Shown: positions 22,727 through 35,351 of the stretch, piece by piece
Position numbering within the stretch: the stretch's first letter is position 1
How the letters are laid out: the number at the start of each line of letters is the position of its first letter
DNA from: Paragordius varius
Taxonomy: Eukaryota; Nematomorpha
Reading direction: 5' to 3'
Assembly (NCBI GenBank): GCA_964247055.1
Contig: OZ176055.1
Coordinates: 4,216,001 to 4,280,000, forward strand
Length of the DNA: 64,000 bases
Translations under genes and position numbers: made by a program
The notes under the pieces: generated by a model
The model's input: the letters and a program-made list of their open reading frames with translations, nothing else
The model's database searches: none
What the model was told of the DNA's origin: nothing

Positions 22727-25572
22727 CTATATATATTTTTTTTAAAATTTCGCAAAGTAGAATAAAGAGAAAAAAGGAACCCTAAGGTCTCGAGTGTAAG
22801 CGTTATCCACATATTATCATTATCGGTTCTTGATTTTTTAATTTTTCTAATCTTTTTTTGTTCTTTCTTTTCCTCGTGGTCTAACAAACACATAGCAATT
22901 ATTTGTAATTTGCATTCTTCGGCCGTTTTCTTCCAATTGTTTTGTTTGACTAACTGAATAAATTTGTTTTCATTCAAATCGAATCTTGAAAGAAATGTTA
23001 AGATGCGTCCTAGCCAAGTAGTTTTGTCTTGTTTGTAATTTTCGGTGTTATTATCTTTCCATGATAGCGCTTCCCACAGTGGGCCTATGTTACATCTTTT
23101 AATTTGATGTGCCATAACATTTAATCCTGCTAGGGGGATAGCGTATTCTAAGGGAATGCATTTTGTTTCGGCGTAAAGTGCTGCATTGGATATTAATGAG
23201 TGGTTTTGATAGGAATATCCCATTATTTTCCTTAAGGCTTTGTTGATGAATATTTGAGTTCTGTGTAAGGTTTTTCTTTTTATTGGCCATACTGAGAAGC
23301 CATATGTAATTTTTGTTATTATACATGCCTTAAAAAGTCGTAATTTCAGTTGTTTGCTAAGTATTTTTGAACTCCAGAGTTGGCGCATTTCACCGAATAT
23401 TTCCTGGGTATTGTTCAATCTGTTCATTGCGTTTAGATCTATACATCCTTTTTTTGAGAACCAGACTCCTAAGTATTTGTATTTGTCTACTATTTCAAGT
23501 TCTCCCATTGTGAGAGGAAATTTTTTAATTGATAATTCGGATGTTGTCATAACTTTGGTTTTGTCCATATTTAATATCAGACCTGCTTCTTTAAATTTTG
23601 TTGCTAATAATTCGATGCAAGATCTAAGGGATTCGATTGACTCGCTAACTATACATATGTCATCAGCATAAGCCATTATTTTGTAGGAGCTTAACTCACA
23701 TTCCATTTCTTTTAAAATTTTATCTGTAATGAGATTAAATATTTTTGGGGATATTGGGCATCCTTGTTTAACTCCTCTAGTCGTTGAAAATATATTTCCA
23801 TAATAACCTTCAGTGACGACTTGGAAACTTCCATTTATTAACAGGTTAATTATAAAGTTTTTCCAATTTTGATCGAGTTTTAGATTGTTTATTATTTTTA
23901 TTATATATTGTCTGTTTGCGTGGTCAAACGCTTTCTTGATGTCGACGAAACATATCCAGATTGTTGTTTTTAGCATATTGCTTTTTTCTATGTATATATT
24001 TAAAGCCGTAAATAGTTCCGTTGTTCCGCACCCTTTTCTGAATCCACCGATTGCGGGGTGAAGCTCATGTTCTAGCTTCTCAAGTTGTCGCAGGGCTGCT
24101 GTTGCCAGGATTTTATAGATAGTGTTGGATAAAGTTATGCCTCTATAATCTTCAGGTTTACATGCGTTACTTTTTTTCGGTAAAGTTTTTATGGTAAATT
24201 TGAGCCATTCCTCGTGGAACTCCCCTTTATTGAGATATTGGTTTATAAATGGTAAGGCGTTGATTGTGCACCAGTTTCGATCTATTTTCCAACTGGTTGT
24301 CGTTGAATTATCTGGTCCTGGTGCTTTATAACTTTTAAGATTCTTTAATATGCTAAGAAATAAATTTACGTCTAGATTCAATGAAAAAGGAAATGCGGTT
24401 GTTTCGTTTTTTTCGTATGTTCCTCTATATAGGTCCATATAGTAATCGGTTAGATGATTGACAATAATATTGGGGTCTGAACATTTGATATTGTTAATTA
24501 CTAAGGATGATGAGATTTTAGGCCTTTTGACAAATTGATTGTATGTATTGAATAATTCTCTTGGAAGATTGTGCAAGCTATTCATGTGTTTAAATAAATC
24601 ATGGAAATATTTTGTCCTGTCTCTTCTAACCAATTTATTCATTTTTTGTTTAATCCATATTTTTTTCCTAAGACTAAAACATTTATTTTTTGTGTCCATT
24701 ATCATTTTCTTAGTTTTCTTTGATACTGTTTCCAATGATACATTTTTAGGAGAGATGTTTGTCATCTTTAATTTGTGGATGATTGTTTCCCATTGATTTA
24801 GGGGTCCAGCTATTTTGTTACTTTGCATCCCTTTCCAACCTATTTTGTATTCTAAGGATATAGGTTTGTGGTCACTAAATGTGCCATAATAATTACCACT
24901 TTGTGCTGTTTTAATTTTTCTAAAGCAATTTTCTTTCATTAATATAAAATCTATTTGCGAAGATTTTTTGGTTGTAGATATTCTGGTATATCTCCCTTTG
25001 GGGCCATTGAAAAAAGTATTAGTTAATAGTAATTTTTCGGTTTCACAGAACTGGGCTAGTAGTCTTCCATTTGTGTTGGTGATTTTTGGTGTGTATTTCC
25101 CTACTGCCCATGTAAAATGTTGGGAACCTATTTTTGCGTTCATATCGCCGCCAATTATAAGGGTGCTGTTCTTAGGACAGTTGTCAATTATGTTTTTTAG
25201 ATTATCTAGGAAGGATTTGTAGGTTGGTGCATCATGAGGAGCATATGCGCTTATTATTATCAAGTAATTGTCGTTGTATTGAAGATGTAGTTCGGCTAAG
25301 CGGTGGTCGTGTGGGATAAATTTTTTTATTTTTCTTGTCATGTGTTTTTTGGTAAGGAATCCAACTCCGCCGGATTTGCCGTCTGCTTTTGAGTTGTAAA
25401 GTTTATAACCTTTGTCCATTGAGATGGACCCATTAAAATTTAAATGGGTTTCTTGAATGCATATTAGTCCCATTTTGTGGTTTTGGCAGATTAGTGCAAG
25501 ATGTTTTTGTTTATCTTTATTCCTTATTCCAGCTACATTCCACGAAGTGAGTGATAAAACTAAATTGGGCAT
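22705..25572 (-). mobile_element. LINE with intact 955-codon EN-RT frame
   Basis: Non-LTR retrotransposon. Residues about 1-240 are an APE-type endonuclease (SWNVAGI, CIQETHL, ISAYAPHD, IIGGDMNAKIG, FSDHKPISL). The reverse transcriptase spans about 400-720 (GFRKGCGTTELF, FVDIKKAFDHAN, GVKQGCPISPKIFN, MAYADDICIV). The C-terminal third has no recognised zinc knuckle or RNase H. The frame is open throughout, so the copy is recent or still capable. The clade was not assigned. AT-rich, T-rich DNA to about 26270 (GTAGGCGCCAACGGACGCC) is probably its 5' leader. The 3' end meets the inverted-repeat element at 22613-22726. No ORF1 was found. Confidence 0.92.
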
Positions 25573-26270
25573 TAAGTATTCACTATTCTGTAAAACCTAT
25601 AAAATCTTTAGTAATTTAATACCTATTCTTGGAGTTTTATTTTATTTATATTATCGGAGTTAAATTTAATTTGGTAGGTTTAGGTGACTGTTATAGAGTT
25701 TGGAGATAATTTCGCTTATTTATAATATTTAAAATTACTTTATTATAATTTGGCGTTTTTATTTGGTGAAATTAAGATTGTCCTCCTCTAATCGTTTAAT
25801 ATTTTGGTTGAGTGGGTTTAAATCAATTAGTTTTTATAGGTGATTAAAGCGTTTAATCTATTAAAATTATATTTTAACCTTATGTGAAATCCTACTTGGG
25901 TATTTTTATTCAGAAAAGGTTTTATTATTATGGGTCGAGTTAGTTTGGATGTGAAGACCTAAAAATAAGTAAAATTTTACCAATTAGTTAACGGTGTTTC
26001 TTGACTTTTATGTTAATATTTGGTGTCTCTTTATCTTTTTAATTATGAAGATTCTTTCTTATTTGGAAGTCTTTATGGTTTTTAATTATGAGTTTTGAGT
26101 GGGTATATATTATTATTATTATTAGTAAGTTTGTCGAAAAGGTTGTTTTTTATTTTAGGATTTTTTTAATGATTTGATAATTATTATTATTTGTTGTTTT
26201 TATTTTAATATATATATATTTTTTTATTAAGGATTTGTTAAATAGTAGGCGCCAACGGACGCCAACGAAG
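25573..26270 (-). other. probable 5' untranslated part of the LINE
   Basis: No coding frame. It has the same strand-biased, T-rich composition as the LINE body and ends near a GC-rich word (GGCGCCAACGGACGCC) that may mark the element's start. The boundary is a guess. Confidence 0.4.
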
Positions 26271-28005
26271 TAAAGGGATTATAGTATCTTTATGTAAAAT
26301 TTTTAATCGTGTATATGTAATTTTAGTATATTATATGTGATGGACGTTTCCGGTATTTTCATTTAAGTCTTAAATTTGGGGGATATTTATTTAAAGGGGG
26401 ATTTTAACTTAATTATAGCATTATTTAAATTATAAATTTAAAGTACATTAGTTGTTAGAAATATAAATGTTAAATATTTGTATTTGTTTTTTTTTTATTC
26501 CGTATAAGTGGGGTGATGTTAGAGAAAGGATTTTGATATAGGGTGATGTTAAGAGTGTTAATTATAGTTTGAAATTTAAGTGTTCATACTTTATATTATT
26601 AAATATGATATGTTATAAATAAATAAATGTTATAAATAATGTATATATATTTAGAAATGTTTTAATTATAAAATGTATTAACTATTAAAATTTTACCCTG
26701 CGTATTTACCGGCGATGTTTATCGTCTAGACCTTTTCTAATTCTTACTTGAATATGAACCTGTTTATAATGGTAGGTAATCCAGGGATCATATAAATACA
26801 TCTAATTATTATTCTATAATCTAAGATCAGGGTGCTTTTTATATCAGTTAAATAAATATGGGGAACTATTGATTAATTTCTTTTCCAGTAAAATAAAGGT
26901 AGTAAAAAGGACCTATCTAAATGCTAAAAATGTAATATTTGAATAATTAAGATGCTCTAAAAAAATTACTTTTGAAATCTAATAAGGTGATTATGAGGAA
27001 ATATTAGATTATACGAGCAAATAAATATTTGTTTTAATATTAAAAACTTTAAAGATATCGAATAAAAGGTCGCAAAAATATAAGAAAAAAGGTCGCAAAA
27101 AAGGTCGCAAAAATATAAGTAAAAGGACTTATCTCGATTTCAGGACTCCACCCAGGAACAAGCATATACCCACTGTCTAGTTCAACTGTGCCACATTGTT
27201 TCAACAAATTTATTTCCTTTAGACAACATGTGCCCTTATTCACCCGTTACACGGAAGTCCACTATGTTTAACTTCCGGATAATAAAGATGTTGACGCACC
27301 AACCCTAGGTTCGGTAATATAATGAATATCGCACACCATAAAGGTAGCTTAATTGTTTCATTAATCACCAGTTCAATATAGGGTCGTGTTTTTTCGAAGT
27401 TGAGTATATGATGTTTTACGTCCACAATTTCGGTCCACAATTTCGGTCTCTCGTGATATTGGCGGTACAGGCTGGGTGTTTTGATGTATCAAAATATTTC
27501 AAGATAAATCCAGTTGCGGAATTCCATTCATCATGAACTTCAAGGTATCAGTTTATCATATTGAAATCATAAAGCAATTTTCATAAGCAATTTTCATAAT
27601 TTCTAATAACCATTTTTTCAAATGACAACTAATTTGAGATAAGTACTGACACAGGTGGTTAATAAAATTGAATAAATGCGCATGGACACAAACTCACCAA
27701 AGTAAGAGCATGGTTTAATTCAGGGATTTAACCTTTTTTTGTTCACGCCCCGAATTCAAAAAATGACTCTTCCGAACCCCCCTTTCTTTCATCAAAAAAA
27801 ATGCAAAATTATAATGTTTTAAAATTCTTGTATCTGCAACTTAAAATATTTTTTTCCGAATCGGTTACAGATCTGGATGAGTTGCACCAAAATCCTCTTT
27901 AACACTTCCTCACCTTTTTCCTTTTTTGTCCTATGTTGAGGTACTTTTATATCCCAAAGCTCATTGTAGATAACCTACAGTTTCGAAAGTTATTTTACTT
28001 GAAAT
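26271..28005. other. intergenic; short tandem words and an unassigned open stretch
   Basis: It contains AAGGTCGCAAAAATATAAG repeated about three times at 27068-27120. On the minus strand, 27440-27240 and 27243-27049 hold two adjoining open frames. The first, with RPYIELVINETIKL, faintly recalls the K-helix of a cytochrome P450, but the heme-binding motif is absent. No gene is claimed. Confidence 0.35.
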
Positions 28006-29135
28006 TTAAAACTTCGATTCAAATTGGGGTATCTAAATAACCCAGACTAAATTTAAGTTAGGATTTTTAAAAAACTACTGAAGAAGTGGTCGCATTTTAA
28101 ATTTATGCTTCTATCCTAATAAAAATTATAGAAATATAGCAAAATATTCAAATAAAATTTTGTTTTGAAAAAAGTTCCATGTCAAACTACTTCGAAGCCA
28201 TTTTTATTTCACAAAATTTTTCCGAATATCGTTTTAACACTTGGATACAACACACTCATTTTAGTCCTTCGATTCAAATTGGGGTAGTTGGATACCCCAG
28301 GCCTGTTTAAAATCAAATACTTTAAAAAGTATGGAAGCAATCAAAACCATGGCAAAATTTTGCACTTATATAACATTAATAAACCGAAATATATAAAAAA
28401 TTTTATTCAAAAATACTTGAAATTACTTATTTTGAGCTAAAACTGAAAGGTAAAAATTTAGTCAACGTGACATGTGTCAAATTGTAAAATTAAAAAATAA
28501 TACAAAATAAACCGCTTTTTCTATTTCTATCAATGTTAGATGTAATTTATATAAAAAATAAGCTTTAGTTTTACCCTTAAAATTGAATGAAGACGATATT
28601 TTGAAAAATTTTTGTAAAAACAAAATGGCGTCGAAGTAGTTTGAGATGGAACTTTTTTTTCAAAACAAAATTTTATCAAGATGTTTTGGCATATTTATAT
28701 AATATTGATCAGGATAGAAGCATAAATTTAAATTGGGACCGTTTCCTTCAGTAGTTTTTTAGAAATTTTAATTTAAATTTAGTCTGGGGTATTTAGATAC
28801 CCCAATTTGGATCGAAGTGTTAAGGGAAAAATTCCAACTAATATATTATTTAAATTACATCTAAAATTAATTGAAATAGGAAAAGCGGTACCATGGCACA
28901 CATGTCATGTTGACTAAATTTTTACTTTTCGGTTTTAGTTTAAAATAATTTAATATCAAGTATTTTCGATTTTTATATATTTCGGTTTATTAATGTTATA
29001 TAAGTGCAAATATTTGCCATGGTTTTGATTCTTTCCTTATTTTTTAAAGAATCTAATTTTAAACAGGGACTGGGGTATTTAACTACCCTAATTAAAATCA
29101 AAGGACTAAAATGAATGTGTTGTATCCAAGTGTTA
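28006..29135 (-). mobile_element. TTAA-bounded element, copy B (interrupted, inverted)
   Basis: The outer segments 28006-28233 and 28824-29135 are, in reverse, the end and the start of the element seen at 15310-15860. The ends read TTAAAACTTCGATTC and ATCCAAGTGTTA. A second copy (28234-28823) sits inside it, so this one was present first and was then hit. Noncoding. Confidence 0.7.
28234..28823 (+). mobile_element. TTAA-bounded element, copy C (nested)
   Basis: 590 bp from TTAACACTTGGAT to ATCGAAGTGTTAA, in the same orientation as copy A and closely similar to it. It is inserted into copy B with TTAA on both sides, which fits a TTAA target duplication. Noncoding. Confidence 0.72.
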
Positions 29136-29780
29136 TGATCAATCATTTTCATCAATTATTAAATAAAAAAGAGCTTATATTTTTTTAGTTTTGTGACTTC
29201 CAGAGTCTAAAATCTGACTGCTCCAAATCACGATTGAAACTCACAGCTATTATTGTAGTTTTTGTTGGTAAAATATCGCTTGAAAGCTTTTTAAAAATAA
29301 AATTTTACATTTTCTAACCATAATATACATTTATCCTGTTGCATTAACGATTGAACACTCTATTACCTTTTGAGTATTTTATATCCCAAATTTAAATTAT
29401 TTAGTCGAATAAAAATATGCATTCATTAGTATTTTATTCTAATTTTTTTTAGGCTAATGCAACAGGCAAATTAAATGGATATTATGGTTAAATGTCAATA
29501 AATCAATTTTAAAAGCTTTTGGGCTGCATTTTACCAACAAAAACATTATATGTTTTAATTTACTTTTACAAGGCCGCTATCATCAGGCGGTGTCCATTAT
29601 CGCACCTAATCTTGAAATAGTCGTTGTGAGTATGACAGCACAAAAACATACCGCAACCATACCCACCCCTCCACTATCTAATTAGGCCCAGATAAGCCCG
29701 TTTTTCTAATGTTTAATTTATTTTTTGCGTTTTTTCTGTATATATATATATATATATATGCATAAAGAACTTATCATAAA
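29136..29780. other. intergenic, with an AT dinucleotide run
   Basis: No gene was seen. A (TA)n run lies at about 29739-29759. The sequence 29560-29700 is less AT-rich but has no clear frame. Confidence 0.4.
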
Positions 29781-30288
29781 ATTTTTTATAGTAGGTATTT
29801 CTGACTCGCCTGGATTGGCTTAGATTAAACAGGGGTCATCATTTTTGGCAACGACTCCGACCCGGTCAACTCTGCCTAATCGACAAGCTGATTCTCCAGT
29901 CCTTTAAAGGTTCCTACCACGTGAACGCACTTGGCTACTGGACACCGGTATTTACCTTCAACAATAAACTGTTTCTTCCATACTGCCATCTTACCTTTTT
30001 GTTAACCGGAAACCCGCCCAGTAATTAAAAAGGTGTAGCTGGGCTACACTAATTACTAGAGACTTAGCATTGACCGTTATACCATGGCACACCTTGCGGT
30101 AGCGATTTAACCAACTTTATGTCTTGTACGCCTTCCTGCAATTATCAAATCGGCACGTGACCACACCCTAGATCATGCGGCTTTGGTATGTGTAACTTTA
30201 AGGTGTCTTCTCATATTTTTGGCACAAGCAAACTTCACTGTACACCCTGTAGTGCTCCCCCAACCCTGGCGTTTCTGACATTGGTTGG
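29781..30288. other. GC-richer unclassified segment, left part
   Basis: About 500 bp markedly richer in G and C than its surroundings, with no long open frame. Together with 33680-34290 it forms one segment that was split by the hAT insertion. It may be a nonautonomous element or an old transferred sequence; no family was recognised. Confidence 0.4.
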
Positions 30289-30816
30289 AGTATGATTAAG
30301 GTGACCAGACGTCCCGCTTTTGGCGGGACAGTCCCGCTTTTTCACACTTTGTCCCGCCTCCCGCTACGTTTATAAGATATCCCGCTTTTTCATGATCATA
30401 TAAAAAAAATTTTTTTTAATACAAATAATTTTTTTTAATACAAATAAATTTTTTTTATTTTAAATTAAAATTTTTTATTTTTAAATTAAAAATATTTATT
30501 TTTTTCCAATTTATATCATATGATTATACATTTTCCTTCCTGCTACTACTGTCATTAATATCAAAAAGCCAAGTTATACTAGAGCAAAAGACAAATTGAT
30601 ACCATAAATCGATACCTTACACGCTTTTTCCAGAAAATTAAGGTAATATAACATTTATTATACTAATATTTAGTTTTAATACTTGCCAACATTATAAAAA
30701 ATTTAAATTAATACTACAAATCGGTAGCTTAAAAGACAAATTGATACTACAAATCGATACCTTACACGCTTTTTCCAGAAATTATAACATTTATTATAGT
30801 AATATTTAGTATAAAT

Positions 30817-32661
30817 ATGAACACAAAAAGAGGCTGTAAATTCAATGATGAATTAATGAAAGATTTTCCTTTCATTAAAAAAACGAAGAATGAATCGTCT
30901 GTTAAATGTCTTATATGCGATGGGGAATTCACCCTGGCACATGGCGGCAAACATGACATTACAAAGCATATTGATACACAGAAACATCAAAAATGTTTAA
31001 TTATAACGGCATCATCTCACAAGATGAGCGATTTTTTTCGAAAAACCGCTTTTGGAGAGGAAGAAAAGAATTTAGCACTTGCTGAGGGCCTGTTTTCCTT
31101 TCACGCCTTAAATCATTGCCATTCATTTCGTTCAATGGATTGTACCTCACAGGTTATTCGCACGTTATTCAATAAAAAATTTACATGTGCCCGTACAAAG
31201 GCTGAAGCCATTGTATGCAATGTTTTTTCGCCACATGCTTTTTCTGAAATACAAAAAGATTTGCTAAAAATTAATTTCTTTTCCCTATACTCTGATGCTT
31301 CAAATCACCATGAAACAAAATTATTTCTTGATAAGATATTTTGATTCAGAAACCGGAGTAAAAATTAAAATTTTAGATTTAATTTCCCTACCCGGTGAAA
31401 ATTCTGAAATAATATTTACTTCAATAATGCATATTCTAGAAAAAAATAATTTAAAAGACAAAATTATCGCATATTGCGCTGACAACACCAATACGAACTT
31501 TGGTGGAAAAGCAAGGAGAGGAACAAAAAATATTTTTCATAAATTAACAGATAATCTTAATCAAAACATTATTGGCGCAGGGTGTGCAGCGCATATAATA
31601 CACAACGCTATTCAAACAGCTGCAGATTTGTTACCCTTAGATGTCGAAAATGTAGTTGTTGAAATATATTCCTATTTTTATATATACACGGTACGTGTTG
31701 AAACGCTTAAAGAATTCTGTGAAAATGCAGAAGTTCAATATCAAAAAATGCTTGGATATAGTAAAACTCGTTGGTTAGCTTTTATGCCAGCTATCGAAAG
31801 AATTTTAAAAATGTATGATCCTTTAAAATCTTTTTTTTTATCACAGGACAAATGTCCTACAACTTTAAAAAATTTTTTTGAAAGTGATTCTTCAAAAATA
31901 TGGTTAAAATTCTTACATAAAGCTTCTCTCTTTCAAAATGTTATTAAATTTATTGAAGGTGATTCGGCAGTCGAAGTAGCCAATGAAGTTAGTAACCTGA
32001 AATTCCAATGTCAAGAACGGTTAGAAAATAATTTTATTCCATTAACCATCCGCAATACAATAAATAATTTAGAAAAACAAGGCTTAATAAATCGCCAAGA
32101 TATTCTGTACCATATAAAAATGTTTTATACAAACTGTAAAGATTATTTGGAAGACTGGACGACGCAATTTAATGAAATTGATCATTTTCATTGGATAACA
32201 TTAAAATCAGAATTAAATTGGTGCGATGTTCAAAAATCATTTGATTATATCTGCTCCCAAAAATTCTCAAAAAGGAATCTTCAGAAAATGATCCTTTTTC
32301 TGAAATATTAGTTAAAAAATATATTAATAAATTAAATTATGGACAAAAGAAAAATATACAGTAGAAAAGAAATGGTTATATTTCATCATTTTGAAGCCAA
32401 CTATATTACATACAATATTTAAAAATTGTGGAATTCGCACTATCTTTACCTGGAACCAACGCTGCTACTGAGCGCGTTTTTTCCACAGTAAATCAGGTGT
32501 GGACATCGGAAAAATTAAATTTAAATGTTGAAACTTTGAAGGCCGTTTTATCTGTCAAATATAATTTGACAAATTCTTGTGAAGACTTCTACAATATTTT
32601 AAAAAATGATGACAATCTGCTAAAACGCATTCACTCAAACCAAAAATATACCAAAGAATAA
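30817..32661 (+). pseudogene. broken hAT transposase gene
   Basis: Residues up to about 60 contain a BED-like finger (two Cys, two His around LICDGEFTLAHGG). SLYSDASNHHETKL is the usual hAT DDE beginning; YCADNTNTNFGGKARRG and GCAAHIIHNAIQTAAD are core motifs; GYSKTRWLAFMPAIERIL is typical of this group; ALSLPGTNAATERVFS is the hATC dimerisation segment. The frame changes near 31300-31340 and again between 32311 and 32428, so no complete protein is made from this strand. Confidence 0.85.
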
Positions 32662-32699
32662 AATATTTTCTTTAAAGTTTTTGTGTTAAAAAACATAAT

Positions 32700-33475
32700 T
32701 ACCTAAAATATTGTATAAATCTTCATAATTTGTCAAATTATATTTGAACACATAAAAGGTCTTTTATTCAACATTTAAATTTGATTCCGTGTCCACACTT
32801 GATTTACTGTGGAAAAACGCGTTCAATAGCAGTGGTTCAGGTAAAGATAATGCAAATTCTACAATTAAAATATTATTGTATGGAACATAATTTTTTTAAA
32901 AATGATTATTTCAACCTATCCTACGTATTTTTTTCTGTTGTTTATAATATAAGCTTTCATTCAATATATTTATTTAATAATGAGACTTCATTAAAAAGTG
33001 TCATTGTGCACCGTTTTGTCTTCCAAATAATCGTTTCTGTTTGTATAAAACATTTTTATATTTTGGCTATTCATTGAGCCTTGTTTTTCTGGATGCTTTA
33101 TGATATTGCGATTAAGTAATGGTATAAAATTATTTTCTAACCTTTTTTGACTTGGAATTTTGACCTTTGTCCTGTGATAAAAATTAGTATTCTATGAGAT
33201 CACATTTTTATAAATATTTCAATGGCAAAAGAGTTAACCAACAGTTCTGCAATATCCAAGCATTTTAACATCTATATTTTCCACATCCAGGGGTAACAAA
33301 TCAGCAGCTGTTTGAATAGCGTTGTGTATCTGCCAATAATGTTTTGGTTAAGATTATTCGCTAAATTGTTAAAAATATTTTTTGTGCTGCTTCTTGCATC
33401 ACCCAGCGCACTTTGTGATGATTTCGACTTTATTATTTTTTTCTAGAATATTACAATCACTTCACCCTTTGTTCG
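32700..33475 (-). pseudogene. inverted second copy of the hAT transposase, degenerate
   Basis: The reverse strand repeats, in order and with internal deletions, pieces of the transposase on the left. Examples are the stretch matching the hATC region near 32785-32850, the HIIHNAIQTAADLLPLDV region near 33270-33340, and KFTCARTK near 33470. No frame is open. It is more diverged than the left copy. Confidence 0.75.
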
Positions 33476-33679
33476 TGCACATGTAAATTTATTGAATAAG
33501 GTACAAACAACCTGTGAGGTACAAATTTTTTTATATTTATAATCTATTTTTGTTAAAAATAAATAAATATTACAATAAATTTTTTGTATAAAACTTTTTG
33601 GTTGTACCCCCCAATGACCCCCCCCCCTCAGATTTGTCCCGCTTTTTCCTTCAAAAAATCTGGTCACCTTAAGTATGAT

Positions 33680-34290
33680 CAATACCACGTTTCATCTTAG
33701 GTTTCAACATAGCATTATCGGAGGTTTACCCTTTACCACATTAGCAAAATCCGTAAGACTACTACAACTCTCCCCATAATCTTGATCTAACCATCCGAAC
33801 CAAAGTTGACAATTAACCAAGAAATATTATTTGAGATGACTTTCTCCCATCTTTGTCTTGAAGAGCGCCGATCTTCCCCCCACCGATTGAGACTGAGCAC
33901 ATCAATTAGAGGCAAAGTTTTCCCGCACCAGGTACCCACAGCTGAATATTCCATTCGAACTACAGGCGCTGAATAGTAGTCTAAAGCCATGAAACCATAT
34001 TCAATGATCTTGTATTACCATGACGGCAATATGTACCCGCATTCGAAAAGTAGTTATTATCAATCGATCCGGTGATCCTGTATTGCCATGACGGCAATAT
34101 TCTGTACCCTCATTCGAAAACTAGCTCTTGAGTTCTTAATCGATCCACTAGGTTAGAGTATTCACATTCAAACTGCTAAACTAGGTGGTCAGACACTCTT
34201 TGCTTTCGGGAGTCGCATAAACATAATCACCACAATACGAAATAATAGCTTTTGTGGAGTAAGGAGAATACCCCGTTGAGAATTACTGGT
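33680..34290. other. GC-richer unclassified segment, right part
   Basis: Continuation of 29781-30288 beyond the hAT insertion. It contains two or three imperfect tandem units of about 70 bp around 33990-34130 with TGTATTGCCATGACGGCAATA and CATTCGAAAA. No coding frame was recognised. Confidence 0.4.
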
Positions 34291-34429
34291 TTAATTGAAG
34301 CATAATTTTTGGTGGTAAAAAGGCTCTACGTTTATAATCTGTAAAATGTCTTTTCCTAGGACTAGAAAACCTAATTTGTATCAATAAAATATCTATATTT
34401 TTTATAATAATTTTAAAGGTAAGTCGATT

Positions 34430-35130
34430 TTTATAAATTGATCTTATTTATGTGTATGATGCTATTGCTCTTAATATTTTTGCATCGCCTGTGAGGATTA
34501 ATAGGCGACAGCTATTTGATCCTTAATGAAGTTATTAATCATGTTATAATGCCATCTAGCCTTATTTTTAACTGTATTTCGCAAAATATATACACAGTGC
34601 GCAAGAGATAAAATTCCTGATGAAATTGTATTTTCTGATAAAAAAAAGTGCATAATTATTATAATGCTTTTAATTTTGAAACTTACTAGTGATTCGGGAG
34701 TTGTATTTAAAATTTTGTGGTATTTGCTCCATATCAAAAAATCATTTATGCTTCAAAGTTTGATTAAAAAAATTCTTTCGCATTCAATAAACTTTTTTGA
34801 AAACACATTTTATATATTAAATTTAAATTTGAAGAAATAGAAACTTTGAGGTGATAGAAATGTTTAGTATCATTGATTTATATACAAGTGCTTTTGTAAA
34901 ATCTTAGCGTTTTCACCATCCTTCAAAAATATCATAAAATACGGTTGTTCAAAAAAATAATTAACAAAAAAGGTAATTTTTTACAAATATTTTTTTTGCT
35001 GCTATAACTGATAATATTTATCTCGATTTGTTTACCTTAAAAAATTAAAAATATATATTGTATTTCTTCCTAAATATTTAAGTATCTTTTACTGATATTT
35101 TTTTGGAATAAAGCATATAATAGATTTTAC
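34430..35130 (-). repeat. dispersed AT-rich repeat R, copy 3 (inverted)
   Basis: Reverse-strand words resemble repeat R: GGTGATAGAAATGTTTAGTATC near 34850 and GGAATAAAGCATA near 35105 are the inverse of the TTTCTATCACC and GCTTTATTCC words of the other copies. Noncoding. Confidence 0.4.
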
Positions 35131-35351
35131 CATAAGGCTTAAAACCAAAGCAATATCAATATAATATTTCATCAAAATATTATTTTGTGCTTTACCCAAT
35201 GTAAAATGATTAACTTCAATGTTTTAAAAAACCGCCAAATAGCAACCCTAAATAACTCATATACCAAAATAATTTATTTATATTTATGCGTCAAATAAAA
35301 AGATGCAAAAGTAATTGTGCGTATAAATATTGCAACCAAAAGTATCGTTCG

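Larger units (their letters stand above)
30297..33671 (+). mobile_element. palindromic hAT transposon with 8-bp target duplication
   Basis: Ends are TAAGGTGACCAGA and its inverse TCTGGTCACCTTA. AGTATGAT flanks both sides (30289-30296 and 33672-33679), the 8-bp duplication expected of hAT. The left 2.4 kb encodes a BED-type zinc finger (CLICDGEFTLAHGGKHDITKH region), the DDE core and the hATC region GTNAATERVFSTVNQ, in three pieces: 30817-31344, 31295-32311 and 32428-32661. The right 0.97 kb (about 32700-33671) is a shorter, diverged, inverted copy of the same gene and ends in a second 5' terminus. The transposase is broken by about two frameshifts and a stop, so this copy is inactive. Confidence 0.85.

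Noticed and set aside
27049-27440. Two adjoining reverse-strand open frames with RPYIELVINETIKL
   Set aside because: The faint P450 K-helix likeness is a single short stretch with Lys in place of the usual Arg; no heme-binding motif, no splice pattern and no neighbouring exon were found.
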